Positions 24,131-37,655 of a DNA stretch of 64,000 nt are shown one piece after another. Positions within the stretch are counted from its first letter, which is position 1; every line of letters begins with the position of its first letter. The notes under the pieces are model-generated. The model saw only the letters and a list, made by a program, of their open reading frames with translations, searched no databases and had not been told where the DNA came from. The stretch is from Taudactylus pleione (lineage: Eukaryota > Chordata > Amphibia > Anura > Myobatrachidae), in assembly GCA_031769625.1 (NCBI GenBank), contig JAUIMM010002349.1, positions 62,001 through 126,000 on the forward strand, given 5' to 3'. The translations under genes were made by a program, and so were the position numbers.

Positions 24131-25660
24131 ATATGGGTAAATATAATTCTGGTGAGTTGTGTGAAAATTAAGCACCAAAATCAACTTCTGTCACTGCAGC
24201 AAATCTTTTTTAAGTTGTACCAACATTTTTAAGCAGAATTTGGGGATTTTTGAAAAAAAAAAATTTAGCCGATTTTTAAGGTCCAGGGCTTACGTAATTT
24301 TTCATATGGGTAAATATATTTCTGGTGAGTTGTGTGAAAATTATGCGCCAAAATCAACTTCTGTTACTGCAGCAAATTTTTTTTAATTTGTACCAACATT
24401 TTTAAGCAGAATTTGGGGATTTTTGGGAAAAAAAAATTTTGGACAATTTTTAAGGTCCGGGGCTTACGTAATTATTCATAAGGGTAAATATATTTCTGGT
24501 GAGTTCTGTGTGAAAATTAAGCACCAAAATCAACTTCTGTCACTGCAGCAAATATTTTTTAAGTTGTACCAACATTTTTAGGCAGAATTTGGGGATTTTT
24601 GAAGATAAAAAATCTTGGCAGATTTTTAAGGTCCGGGGCTTACGTAATTTTTCATACGGGTAAATATATTTCTGGTGAGTTGTGTGAAAATTAAGCACCA
24701 AAATCATCTTCTGTCACTGCAGCAAATCTTTTTTAAGTTGTACCAACATTTTTAAGCAGAATTTGGGGATTTTTGAAAATAAAAAATTTTGGCCGATTTT
24801 TAAGGTCCGGGCTTACGTAATTTTTCATATGGGTAAATATATTTCTGGTGAGTTCTGTGTCAAAATTATGCACCAAAATCAACTTCAGCCTCTGCAGGAA
24901 AACTTTTTTAAGTTGTACCAACATTTTTAAGCAGAATTTGGGGATTTTTGAAAAAAAAAAATTTTGGCCGATGTTTAAGGTCCGGGGCTTACATAATTTT
25001 TCATATGGGTAAATATAATTCTGGTGAGTTGTGTGAAAATTAAGCACCAAAATCAACTTCTGTCACTGCAGCAAATCTTTTTTAAGTTGTACCAACATTT
25101 TTAAGCAGAATTTGGGGATTTTTGAAAAAAAAAAATTTAGCCGATTTTTAAGGTCCAGGGCTTACGTAATTTTTCATATGGGTAAATATATTTCTGGTGA
25201 GTTGTGTGAAAATTATGCGCCAAAATCAACTTCTGTTACTGCAGCAAATCTTTTTTAATTTGTACCAACATTTTTAAGCAGAATTTGGGGATTTTTGGGA
25301 AAAAAAAATTTTGGCCGATTTTTAAGGTCCGGGGCTTACGTAATTATTCATAAGGGTAAATATATTTCTGGTGAGTTCTGTGTGAAAATTAAGCACCAAA
25401 ATCAACTTCTGTCACTGCAGCAAATATTTTTTAAGTTGTACCAACATTTTTAAGCAGAATTTGGGGATTTTTGAAGATAAAAAATCTTGGCAGATTTTTA
25501 AGGTCCGGGGCTTATGTAATTTTTCATACGGGTAAATATATTTCTGGTGAGTTGTGTGAAAATTAAGCACCAAAATCATCTTCTGTCACTGCAGCAAATT
25601 TTTTTAAGTTGAACCAACATTTTTAAGCAGAATTTGGGGATTTTTGAAAATAAAAATTTT
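24131..25660 (+). repeat. Second five-monomer tandem duplication, period about 872 bp
   Basis: TAAATATAATTCTGGTGAG, GTGTGAAAATTATGCGCC, TTTTTGGGAAAAAAAA, TTCTGTGTGAAAATTAAGC and GATAAAAAATCTTGGCAG occur in the same order from about 24.13 and 25.00 kb. A third version of the same run starts near 33.36 kb. Differences include CTTTAAGGTCC context changes and GGTCCGGGCTTACG (one G fewer) near 24806. Confidence 0.8.
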
Positions 25661-28600
25661 GGCCGATGTTTAAGGTCCGGGGATTACGTAATTTTTCATA
25701 TGGGTAAATATATTTCTGGTGAGTTCTGTGTCAAAATTATGCACCAAAATCAACTTCTGCCACTGCAGGAAATCTTTTTTAAGTTGTACCAACATTTTTA
25801 AGCAGAATTTGGGGATTTTTGAAAATAAAAATTTTGGCCGATGTTTAAGGTCCGGGGATTACGTAATTTTTCATATGGGTAAATATATTTCTGGTGAGTT
25901 CTGTGTCAAAATTAAGCACCAAAATCAACTTCTGTCACTGCAGCAAATCTTTTTTAAGTTGTACCAACATTTTTAAGCAGAATTTGGGGATTTTTGAAAA
26001 TAAAAATTTTGGCCGATGTTTAAGGTCTGGGGCTTACGTAATTTTTCATATGGGTAAATATATTTCTGGTGAGTTCTGTGTCAAAATTATGCACCAAAAT
26101 CAACTTCTGCCACTGCAGGAAATCTTTTTTAAGTTGTACCAACATTTTTAAGCAGAATTTGGGGATTTTTGAAGAAAAAAAATTTTGACCGATTTTTAAG
26201 GTCCGGGGCTTACGTCATTTTCATATGGGTAAATATATTTCTGGTGAGTTCTGTGTCAAAATTATGCACCAAAATCAACTTCTGCCACTGCAGGAAATCT
26301 TTTTTAAGTTGTACCAACATTTTTAAGCAGAATTTGGGGATTTTTGAAAATAAAAAAATTTGGCCAATGTTTAAGGTCCGGGGCTTATGTAATTTTTCAT
26401 ATGGGTAAATATATTTCTGGTGAGTTGTGTGAAGATTAAGCACCAAAATCAACTTCTCTCACTGCAGCAAATCTTTTTTAATTTGTACCAACATTTATAA
26501 GCAGAATTTGGGGAATTTTGAAGAAAAAAAATTTTGGCCGATTTTTAAGGTCCGGGGCTTACGTAATTATTCATAAGGGTAAATATATTTCTGGTGAGTT
26601 CTGTGTCAAAATTAAGCACCAAAATCAACTTCTGTCACTGCAGCAAATCTTTTTTAAGTTGTACCAACATTTTTAAGCAGAATTTGGGGATATTTGAAAA
26701 AAAAAAATTTTGGCTGATTTTTAAGGTCCGGGGCTTACGTAATTTTTCATACGGGTAAATATATTTCTGGTGAGTTGTGTGAAAATTAAGCACCAAAATC
26801 AACTTCTGTCACTGCAGCAAATCTTTTTTACGTTGTACCAACATTTTTAAGCAGAATTTGGGGATTTTTGAAGAAAAACAATTTTGGCCGATGTTTAAGG
26901 TCCGGGGCTTACGTAATATTTCATATGGGTAAATATATTTCTGGTGAGTTCTGTGTCAAAATATGCACCAAAATCAACTTCTGCCACTGCAGGAAATCTT
27001 TTTTAAGTTGTACCAACATTTTTAAGCAGAATTTGGGGATTTTTGAAAATAAAAAATTTTGGCCGATGTTTAAGGTCCGGGGCTTACGTAATTATTCATA
27101 AGGGTAAATATATTTCTGGTGAGTTCTGTGTCAAAATTAAGCACCAAAATCAACTTCTGTCACTGCAGCAAATCTTTTTTAAGTTGTACCAACATTTTTA
27201 AGCAGAATTTGGGGATTTTTGAAAATAAAAAATTTTGGACTATTTTTAAGGTCCGGGGCTTACGTAATTTTTCATAAGGGTAAATATATTTCTGGTGAGT
27301 TCTGTGTCAAAATTAAGCACCAAAATCAACTTCTGTCACTGCAGCAAATCTTTTTTAAGTTGTACCAACATTTTTAAGCAGAATTTGGGGATTTTTGAAG
27401 AAAAAAAATTTTGACCGATTTTTAAGGTCCGGGGCTTACGTAATTTTTCATATGGGTAAATATATTTCTGGTGAGTTCTGTGTCAAAATTATGCACCAAA
27501 ATCAACTTCTGCCACTGCAGGAACTCTTTTTTAAGTTGTACCAACATTTTTAAGCAGAATTTGGGGATTTTTGGAAATAAAAAATTTTGGCCGATGTTTA
27601 AGGTCCGAGGCTTACGTAATTTTTCATAAGGGTAAATATATTTCTGGTGAGTTGTGTGAAAATTAAGCACCAAAATCAACTTCTGTCACTGCAGCAAATC
27701 TATTTTAAGTTGTACCAACATTTTTAAGCAGTATTTGTGGATTTTTGAAGAAAAAAAAATTTTGGCCGATTTTTAAGGTCCGAGGCTTACGTAATTTTTC
27801 ATATGGGTAAATATATTTCTGGTGAGTTGTGTGAAAATTAAGCACCAAAATCAACTTTTTCACTGCAGCAAATCTTTTTTAAGTTGTACCAACATTTTTA
27901 AGCAGAATTTGGGGATTTTTGAAAAAAATTTTTTTACTGATTTTTAAGGTCCGGGGCTTACGTAATTTTTCATATGGGTAAATATATTTCTGGTGAGTTC
28001 TGTGTCAAAATTATGCACCAAAATCAACTTCTGCCACTGCAGGAAATCTTTTTTAAGTTGTACCAACATTTTTAAGCAGAATTTGGGGATTTTTGAAAAT
28101 AAAAAATTTTGGCCGATGTTTAAGGTCCGGGGCTTACATAATTTTTCATAAGGGTAAATATATTTCTGGTGAGTTGTGTGAAAATTAAGCACCAAAATCA
28201 ACTTCTCTCACTGCAGCAAATCTTTTTTAATTTGTACCAACATTTATAAGCAGAATTTGGGAAATTTTGAAGAAAAAAAATTTTGGCCGATTTTTAAGGT
28301 CCGGGGCTTACGTAATTATTCATAAGGGTAAATATATTTCTGGTGAGTTCTGTGTCAAAATTAAGCACCAAAATCAACTTCTGTCACTGCAGCAAATCTT
28401 TTTTAAGTTGTACCAACATTTTTAAGCAGAATTTGGGGATTTTTGAAAAAAACAAATTTTGGCCGATTTTTAAGGTCCGTTGCTTATGTAATTTTTCATA
28501 CGGGTAAATATATTTCTGGTGAGTTGTGTGAAAATTAAGCACCAAAATCAACTTCTTTCACTGCAGCAAATCTTTTTTAAGTTGTACCAACATTTTTAAG

Positions 28601-29240
28601 CAGAATTTGGGGATTTTTGGAAAAAAAAAATTTTCGACAATTTTTAAGGTCCGGGGCTTACGTAATTTTTCATAAGGGTAAATATATTTCTGGTGAGTTC
28701 TATGTCAAAATTAAGCACCAAAATCAACTTCTGTCACTGCAGCAAATATTTTTTAAGTTGTACCAACATTTGTAAGCAGAATTTGGTGATTTTTGAAAAA
28801 AAAATTTTTTACCGATTTTTAAGGTCCGGGGCTTACGTAATTTTTCATATGGGTAAATATATTTCTGGTGAGTTCTGTGTCAAAATTATGCACCAAAATC
28901 AACTTCTGCCACTGCAGGAAATCTTTTTTAAGTTGTACCAACATTTTTAAGCAGAATTTGGGGATTTTTGAAAATAAAAAATTTTGGCCGATGTTTAAGA
29001 TCCGGGGCTTACGTAATTTTTCATAAGGGTAAATATATTTCTGGTGAGTTGTGTGAAAATTAAGCACCAAAATCAACTTCTCTCACTGCAGCAAATCTTT
29101 TTTAATTTGTACCAATATTTATAAGCAGAATTTGGGAAATTTTGAAGAAAAAAAATTTTGGCCGATTTTTAAGGTCCGGGGCTTACGTAATTATTCATAA
29201 GGGTAAATATATTTCTGGTGAGTTCTGTGTCAAAATTAAG
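25140..29240 (+). repeat. 47-monomer block, copy 1 (period 8,218 bp)
   Basis: Markers at 25719, 27422, 27944 and 28693 recur at 33936, 35640, 36162 and 36911, offsets 8,217-8,218. The matched length is about 4.1 kb. The match ends near 29.24 kb, where this copy continues with AAAATCATCTTCTG monomers and the other with AAAATCAACTTCTG monomers. A one-base change (CAAAATATGCACC near 26958) and a missing T in GTCATTTTCATATGG near 26215 are private to this copy. Confidence 0.85.
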
Positions 29241-32205
29241 CACCAAAATCATCTTCTGTCACTGCAGCAAATCTTTTTTAAGTTGTACCAACATTTTTAA
29301 GCAGAATTTGGGGATTTTTGAAAATAAAAAATTTTGGCCGATTTTTAAGGTCCGGGGCTTACGTAATTTTTCATATGGGTAAATATATTTCTGGTGAGTT
29401 CTGTGTCAAAATTATGCACCAAAATCAACTTCTGCCACTGCAGGAAATCTTTTTTAAGTTGTACCAACATTTTTAAGCAGAATTTGGGGATTTTTGAAAA
29501 TAAAAAATTTTGGCCGATGTTTAAGGTCCGGGGCTTACGTAATTTTTCATAAGGGTAAATATATTTCTGGTGAGTTGTGTGAAAATTAAGCACCAAAATC
29601 AACTTCTCTCACTGCAGCAAATCTTTTTTAAGTTGTACCAACATTTTTAAGCAGAATTTGGGGATTTTTGAAAAAAACTAATTTTGGCCGATTTTTAAGG
29701 TCCGGGGCTTATGTAATTTTTCATACGGGTAAATATATTTCAGGTGAGTTGTGTGAAAATTAAGCACCAAAATCAACTTCTGTCACTGCAGCAAATCTTT
29801 TTTAAGTTGTACCAACATTTTTAAGCAGAATTTGGGGATTTATGAAGATAAAAAATCTTGGCAGATTTTTAAGGTCCGGGGCTTACATAATTTTTCATAC
29901 GGGTAAATATATTTCTGGTGAGTTGTGTGAAAATTAAGCACCAAAATCATCTTCTGTCACTGTAGCAAATCTTTTTTAAGTTGTACCAACATTTTTAAGC
30001 AGAATTTGGGGATTTTTGAAAATAAAAAATTTTGGCCGATTTTTAAGGTCCGGGGCTTACGTAATTTTTCATATGGGTAAATATATTTCTGGTGAGTTCT
30101 GTGTCAAAATTATGCACCAAAATCAACTTCAGCCACTGCAGGAAATCTTTTTTAAGTTGTACCAACATTTTTAAGCAGAATTTGGGGATTTTTGAAAATA
30201 AAAAAATTTTTGACCGATTTTTAAGGTCCGGGGCTTATGTAATTTTTCATATGGGTAAATATATTTCTGGTGAGTTCTGTGAAAATTATGCACTAAAATC
30301 AACTTCTGCCACTGCAGCAAATCTATTTTAATTTGTACCAACATTTTTAAGCAGAATTTGGGGATTTTTGAAAAAAAAAATTTTGGCCGATGTTTAAGGT
30401 CCGGGGCTTACATAATTTTTCATACGGGTAAATATATTTCTGGTCAGTTGTGTGTCAAAATTAAGCACCAAAATCAACTCCTGTCACTGCAGCAAATCTT
30501 TTTTAAGTTGTACCAACATTTTTAAGGAGAATTTGGGGATTTTTGGAATAAAAAAATTTTGGACAATTTTTAAGGTCCGAGGCTTACGTAATTATTCATA
30601 AGGGTAAATATATTTCTGGTAAGTTCTGTGTCAAAATTAAGCACCAAAATCAACTTCTGTCACTGCAGCAAATATTTTTTAAGTTGTACCAACATTTTTA
30701 AGCAGAATTTGGGGATTTTTGAAAATAAAAAATTTTGGACGATTTTTAAGGTCCGGGGGTACGTAATTTTTCATAAGGGTAAATATATTTCTGGTGAGTT
30801 CTGTGTCAAAATTATGCACCAAAATCAACTTCTGCCACTGCAGGAAATCTTTTTTAAGTTGTACCAACATTTTTAAGCAGAATTTGGGGATTTTTGAAAA
30901 TAAAAAATTTTGGCCGATGTTTAAGGTCCGGGGCTTACATAATTTTTCATACGGGTAAATATATTTCTGGTCAGTTGTGTGTCAAAATTAAGCACCAAAA
31001 TCAACTTCTGTCACTGCAGCAAATCTTTTTTAAGTTGTACCAACATTTTTAAGCAGAATTTGGGGATTTTTGGAATAAAAAAATTTTGGACAATTTTTAA
31101 CGTCCGGGGCTTACGTAATTTTTCATAAGGGTAAATATATTTCTGGTGAGTTGTGTGAAAATTATGCGCCAAAATCAACTTCTGTTACTACAGCAAATCT
31201 TTTTTAATTTGTACCAACATTTTTAAGCAGAATTTGGGGATTTTTTGAAAAAAAAATTTTGGCCAAATTTTAAGGTCCGGGCCTTACGTAATTTTTCATA
31301 TGGGTAAATATATTTCTGGTGAGTTCTGTGTCAAAATTAAGCACCAAAATCAACTTCTGTCACTGCAGCAAATCTTTTTTAAGTTGTACCAACATTTTTA
31401 AGCAGAATTTGGGGATTTTTGAAAAAAAAAAATTTTGGCCGATGTTTAAGGTCCGGGGCTTACATAATTTTTCATACGGGTAAATATATTTCTGGTCAGT
31501 TGTGTGTCAAAATTAAGCACCAAAATCAACTTCTGTCACTGCAGCAAATATTTTTTAAGTTGTACCAACATTTTGAAGCAGAATTTGGGGATTTTTGAAA
31601 AAAAAAAAATTTGCCTATTTTTAAGGTCCAGGGCTTACGTAATTTTTCATATGGGTAAATATATTTCTGGTGAGTTGTGTGAAAATTAAGCACCAAAATC
31701 AACTTCTGTCACAGCAGCAAATATTTTTTAAGTTGTACCAACATTTTTAAGCAGAATTTGGGGATTTTTGAAAATAAAAATTTTGCCCGATGTTTAAGGT
31801 CTGGGGATTACGTAATTTTTCATATGGGTAAATATATTTCTGGTGAGTTCTGTGTCAAAATTATGCACCAAAATCAACTTCTGCGACTGCAGGAAATCTT
31901 TTTTAAGTTGTACCAACATTTTTAAGCAGAATTTGGGGATTTTTGAAAATAAAAATTTTGGCCGATTTTTAAGGTCCGGGGCTTACGTAATTTTTCATAC
32001 GGGTAAATATATTTCTGGTGAGTTGTGTGAAAATTAAGCACCAAAATCAACTTCTGTCACTGCAGCAAATCTATTTTCATTTGTACCAACATTTTTAAGC
32101 AGAATTTGGGGATTTTTTGGAAAAAAAAAATTTTGGACAATTTTTAAGGTCCGGGGCTTACGTAATTTTTCATACTTGTAAATATATTTCTGGTGAGTTG
32201 TGTGA
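29241..32205 (+). repeat. Copy of the 18.05-21.36 kb segment
   Basis: Positions 18156, 18903 and 19440 correspond to 29345, 30092 and 30628 (offset 11,188-11,189). Position 21008 corresponds to 31843 (offset 10,835). The fall of about 353 bp means two monomers are missing from this copy around 30.8-31.0 kb. Shared features include GATAAAAAATCTTGGCAG, GAGTTCTGTGAAAATTATGC, AAGGTCCGGGGGTACG and GGTCAGTTGTGTGTC joints. Confidence 0.83.
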
Positions 32206-33250
32206 AAATTATGCGCCAAAATCAACTTCTGTTACTGCAGCAAATCTTTTTTAATTTGTACCAACATTTTTAAGCAGAATTTGGGGATTTTTTGAAAAAA
32301 AAATTTTGGCCAAATTTTAAGGTCCGGGCCTTACGTAATTTTTCATATGGGTAAATATATTTCTGGTGAGTTCTGTGTCAAAATTAAGCACCAAAATCAA
32401 CTTCTGTCACTGCAGCAAATCTTTTTTAAGTTGTACCAACATTTTTAAGCAGAATTTGGGGATTTTTGAAAAAAAAAAATTTTGGCCGATGTTTAAGGTC
32501 CGGGGCTTACATAATTTTTCATACGGGTAAATATATTTCTGGTCAGTTGTGTGTCAAAATTAAGCACCAAAATCAACTTCTGTCACTGCAGCAAATATTT
32601 TTTAAGTTGTACCAACATTTTGAAGCAGAATTTGGGGATTTTTGAAAAAAAAAAAAATTGCCTATTTTTAAGGTCCAGGGCTTACGTAATTTTTCATATG
32701 GGTAAATATATTTCTGGTGAGTTGTGTGAAAATTAAGCACCAAAATCAACTTCTGTCACAGCAGCAAATATTTTTTAAGTTGTACCAACATTTTTAAGCA
32801 GAATTTGGGGATTTTTGAAAATAAAAATTTTGCCCGATGTTTAAGGTCTGGGGATTACGTAATTTTTCATATGGGTAAATATATTTCTGGTGAGTTCTGT
32901 GTCAAAATTATGCACCAAAATCAACTTCTGCGACTGCAGGAAATCTTTTTTAAGTTGTACCAACATTTTTAAGCAGAATTTGGGGATTTTTGAAAATAAA
33001 AATTTTGGCCGATTTTTAAGGTCCGGGGCTTACGTAATTTTTCATACGGGTAAATATATTTCTGGTGAGTTGTGTGAAAATTAAGCACCAAAATCAACTT
33101 CTGTCACTGCAGCAAATCTATTTTAATTTGTACCAACATTTTTAAGCAGAATTTGGGGATTTTTTGGAAAAAAAAAATTTTGGACAATTTTTAAGGTCCG
33201 GGGCTTACGTAATTTTTCATACTTGTAAATATATTTCTGGTGAGTTGTGT
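31160..33250 (+). repeat. Six-monomer tandem duplication, period 1,047 bp
   Basis: ATTATGCGCC is at 31161 and 32208, the MboII-like TTGAAGCAGAATTTGG monomer near 31573 and 32620, and the CTGCGACTGCAGG monomer near 31880 and 32927. All pairs are 1,047 apart. The junction lies at about 32205, where a CATACTTGTAAAT monomer that normally continues into GTGTGAACATTAAGC (as near 33250) instead runs into GTGTGAAAATTATGCGCC. Confidence 0.88.
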
Positions 33251-36200
33251 GAACATTAAGCACCAAAATCAACTTCTGTCACTGCAGCAAATCTATTTTA
33301 ATTTGTACCAACATTTTTAAGCAGAAGTTGGGGATTTTTGAAAAAAAAAAATTTTGGCCGATGTTTAAGGTCCAGGGCTTACGTAATTTTTCATATGGGT
33401 AAATATATTTCTGGTGAGTTGTGTGAAAATTATGCGCCAAAATCAACTTCTGTTACTGCAGCAAATCTTTTTTAATTTGTACCAACATTTTTAAGCAGAA
33501 TTTGGGGATTTTGGGGAAAAAAAAATTTTGGACAATTTTTAAGGTCCGGGGCTTACGTAATTATTCATAAGGGTAAATATATTTCTGGTGAGTTCTGTGT
33601 GAAAATTAAGCACCAAAATCAACTTCTGTCACTGCAGCAAATATTTTTTAAGTTGTACCAACATTTTTAAGCAGAATTTGGGGATTTTTGAAGATAAAAA
33701 ATCTTGGCAGATTTTTAAGGTCCGGGGCTTACGTAATTTTTCATACGGGTAAATATATTTCTGGTGAGTTGTGTGAAAATTAAGCACCAAAATCATCTTC
33801 TGTCACTGCAGCAAATCTTTTTTAAGTTGTACCAACATTTTTAAGCAGAATTTGGGGATTTTGAAAATAAAAATTTTGGCCGATGTTTAAGGGCCGGGGA
33901 TTACGTAATTTTTCATATGGGTAAATATATTTCTGGTGAGTTCTGTGTCAAAATTATGCACCAAAATCAACTTCTGCCACTGCAGGAAATCTTTTTTAAG
34001 TTGTACCAACATTTTTAAGCAGAATTTGGGGATTTTTGAAAATAAAAATTTTGGCCGATGTTTAAGGTCCGGGGATTACGTAATTTTTCATATGGGTAAA
34101 TATATTTCTGGTGAGTTCTGTGTCAAAATTAAGCACCAAAATCAACTTCTGTCACTGCAGCAAATCTTTTTTAAGTTGTACCAACATTTTTAAGCAGAAT
34201 TTGGGGATTTTTGAAAATAAAAATTTTGGCCGATGTTTAACGTCTGGGGCTTACATAATTTTTCATATGGGTAAATATATTTCTGGTGAGTTCTGTGTCA
34301 AAATTATGCACCAAAATCAACTTCTGCCACTGCAGGAAACCTTTTTTAAGTTGTACCAACATTTTTAAGCAGAATTTGGGGATTTTTGAAGAAAAAAAAT
34401 TTTGACCGATTTTTAAGGTCCGGGGCTTACGTCATTTTTCATATGGGTAAATATATTTCTGGTGAGTTCTGTGTCAAAATTATGCACCAAAATCAACTTC
34501 TGCCACTGCAGGAAATCTTTTTTAAGTTGTACCAACATTTTTAAGCAGAATTTGGGGATTTTTGAAAATAAAAAAATTTGGCCAATGTTTAAGGTCCGGG
34601 GCTTATGTAATTTTTCATATGGGTAAATATATTTCTGGTGAGTTGTGTGAAGATTAAGCACCAAAATCAACTTCTCTCACTGCAGCAAATCTTTTTTAAT
34701 TTGTACCAACATTTATAAGCAGAATTTGGGGAATTTTGAAGAAAAAAAATTTTGGCCGATTTTTAAGGTCCGGGGCTTACGTAATTATTCATAAGGGTAA
34801 ATATATTTCTGGTGAGTTCTGTGTCAAAATTAAGCACCAAAATCAACTTCTGTCACTGCAGCAAATCTTTTTTAAGTTGTACCAACATTTTTAAGCAGAA
34901 TTTGGGGATATTTGAAAAAAAAAATTTTGGCCGATTTTTAAGGTCCGGGGCTTACGTAATTTTTCATACGGGTAAATATATTTCTGGTGAGTTGTGTGAA
35001 AATTAAGCACCAAAATCAACTTCTGTCACTGCAGCAAATCTTTTTTACGTTGTACCAACATTTTTAAGCAGAATTTGGGGATTTTTGAAGAAAAAAATTT
35101 TTGGCCGATGTTTAAGGTCCGGGGCTTACGTAATATTTCATATGGGTAAATATATTTCTGGTGAGTTCTGTGTCAAAATTATGCACCAAAATCAACTTCT
35201 GCCACTGCAGGAAATCTTTTTTAAGTTGTACCAACATTTTTAAGCAGAATTTGGGGATTTTTGAAAATAAAAAATTTTGGCCGATGTTTAAGGTCCGGGG
35301 CTTACGTAATTATTCATAAGGGTAAATATATTTCTGGTGAGTTCTGTGTCAAAATTAAGCACCAAAATCAACTTCTGTCACTGCAGCAAATCTTTTTTAA
35401 GTTGTACCAACATTTTTAAGCAGAATTTGGGGATTTTTGAAAATAAAAAATTTTGGACTATTTTTAAGGTCCGGGGCTTACGTAATTTTTCATAAGGGTA
35501 AATATATTTCTGGTGAGTTCTGTGTCAAAATTAAGCACCAAAATCAACTTCTGTCACTGCAGCAAATCTTTTTTAAGTTGTACCAACATTTTTAAGCAGA
35601 ATTTGGGGATTTTTGAAGAAAAAAAATTTTGACCGATTTTTAAGGTCCGGGGCTTACGTAATTTTTCATATGGGTAAATATATTTCTGGTGAGTTCTGTG
35701 TCAAAATTATGCACCAAAATCAACTTCTGCCACTGCAGGAAATCTTTTTTAAGTTGTACCAACATTTTTAAGCAGAATTTGGGGATTTTTGGAAATAAAA
35801 AATTTTGGCCGATGTTTAAGGTCCGAGGCTTACGTAATTTTTCATAAGGGTAAATATATTTCTGGTGAGTTGTGTGAAAATTAAGCACCAAAATCAACTT
35901 CTGTCACTGCAGCAAATCTATTTTAAGTTGTACCAACATTTTTAAGCAGTATTTGTGGATTTTTGAAGAAAAAAAAATTTTGGCCGATTTTTAAGGTCCG
36001 AGGCTTACGTAATTTTTCATATGGGTAAATATATTTCTGGTGAGTTGTGTGAAAATTAAGCACCAAAATCAACTTTTTCACTGCAGCAAATCTTTTTTAA
36101 GTTGTACCAACATTTTTAAGTAGAATTTGGGGATTTTTGAAAAATTTTTTTTTACTGATTTTTAAGGTCCGGGGCTTACGTAATTTTTCATATGGGTAAA

Positions 36201-37460
36201 TATATTTCTGGTGAGTTCTGTGTCAAAATTATGCACCAAAATCAACTTCTGCCACTGCAGGAAATCTTTTTTAAGTTGTACCAACATTTTTAAGCAGAAT
36301 TTGGGGATTTTTGAAAATAAAAAATTTTGGCCGATGTTTAAGGTCCGGGGCTTACGTAATTTTTCATAAGGGTAAATATATTTCTGGTGAGTTGTGTGAA
36401 AATTAAGCACCAAAATCAACTTCTCTCACTGCAGCAAATCTTTTTTAATTTGTACCAACATTTATAAGCAGAATTTGGGAAATTTTGAAGAAAAAAAATT
36501 TTGGCCGATTTTTAAGGTCCGGGGCTTACGTAATTATTCATAAGGGTAAATATATTTCTGGTGAGTTCTGTGTCAAAATTAAGCACCAAAATCAACTTCT
36601 GTCCATGCAGCAAATCTTTTTTAAGTTGTACCAACATTTTTAAGCAGAATTTGGGGATTTTTGAAAAAAACAAATTTTGGCCGATTTTTAAGGTCCGGGG
36701 CTTATGTAATTTTTCATACGGGTAAATATATTTCTGGTGAGTTGTGTGAAAATTAAGCACCAAAATCAACTTCTTTCACTGCAGCAAATCTTTTTTAAGT
36801 TGTACCAACATTTTTAAGCAGAATTTAGTGATTTTTGGAAAAAAAAAATTTTCGACAATTTTTAAGGTCCGGGGCTTACGTAATTTTTCATAAGGGTAAA
36901 TATATTTCTGGTGAGTTCTATGTCAAAATTAAGCACCAAAATCAACTTCTGTCACTGCAGCAAATATTTTTTAAGTTGTACCAACATTTGTAAGCAGAAT
37001 TTGGGGATTTTTGAAAAAAAATTTTTTTACCGATTTTTAAGGTCCGGGGCTTACGTAATTTTTCATATGGGTAAATATATTTCTGGTGAGTTCTGTGTCA
37101 AAATTATGCACCAAAATCAACTTCTGCCACTGCAGGAAATCTTTTTTAAGTTGTACCAACATTTTTAAGCAGAATTTGGGGATTTTTGAAAATAAAAATT
37201 TTGGCCGATGTTTAAGATCCGGGGCTTACGTAATTTTTCATAAGGGTAAATATATTTCTGGTGAGTTGTGTGAAAATTAAGCACCAAAATCAACTTCTCT
37301 CACTGCAGCAAATCTTTTTTAAATTTGTACCAACATTTATAAGCAGAATTTGGGAAATTTTGAAGAAAAAAAATTTGGGCCGATTTTTAAGGTCCGGGGC
37401 TTACGTAATTATTCATAAGGGTAAATATATTTCTGGTGAGTTCTGTGTCAAAATTAAGCA
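33251..37460 (+). repeat. 47-monomer block, copy 2
   Basis: From about 33.36 kb this repeats 25.14-29.24 kb at an offset of 8,217-8,218. The first 110 bases continue the GTGTGAACATTAAGC monomer also found near 21.37 kb. Private changes include AAGGGCCGGGG near 33890, GGAAACCTTTTTTAAG near 34336 and CTGTCCATGCAGC near 36600. The block later served as template for the 3,324-bp duplication. Confidence 0.85.
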
Positions 37461-37655
37461 CCAAAATCAACTTCTGTCACTGCAGCAAATCTTTTTTAAG
37501 TTGTACCAACATTTTTAAGCAGAATTTGGGGATTTTTGAAAAAAACAAATTTTGGCCGATTTTTAAGGTCCGGGGCTTATGTAATTTTTCATACGGGTAA
37601 ATATATTTCAGGTGAGTTGTGTGAAAATTAAGCACCAAAATCAACTTCTGTCACT
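34336..37655 (+). repeat. 19-monomer block A, copy 1 (period 3,324 bp)
   Basis: Positions 34413, 34812, 35640 and 36162 correspond to 37737, 38136, 38964 and 39486, all offset by 3,324. The block carries GAAGATTAAGC, ACGTTGTACC, CAGTATTTGTGG and AACTTTTTCACTGC monomers in a fixed order. It ends at a hybrid monomer near 37651. Confidence 0.9.
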
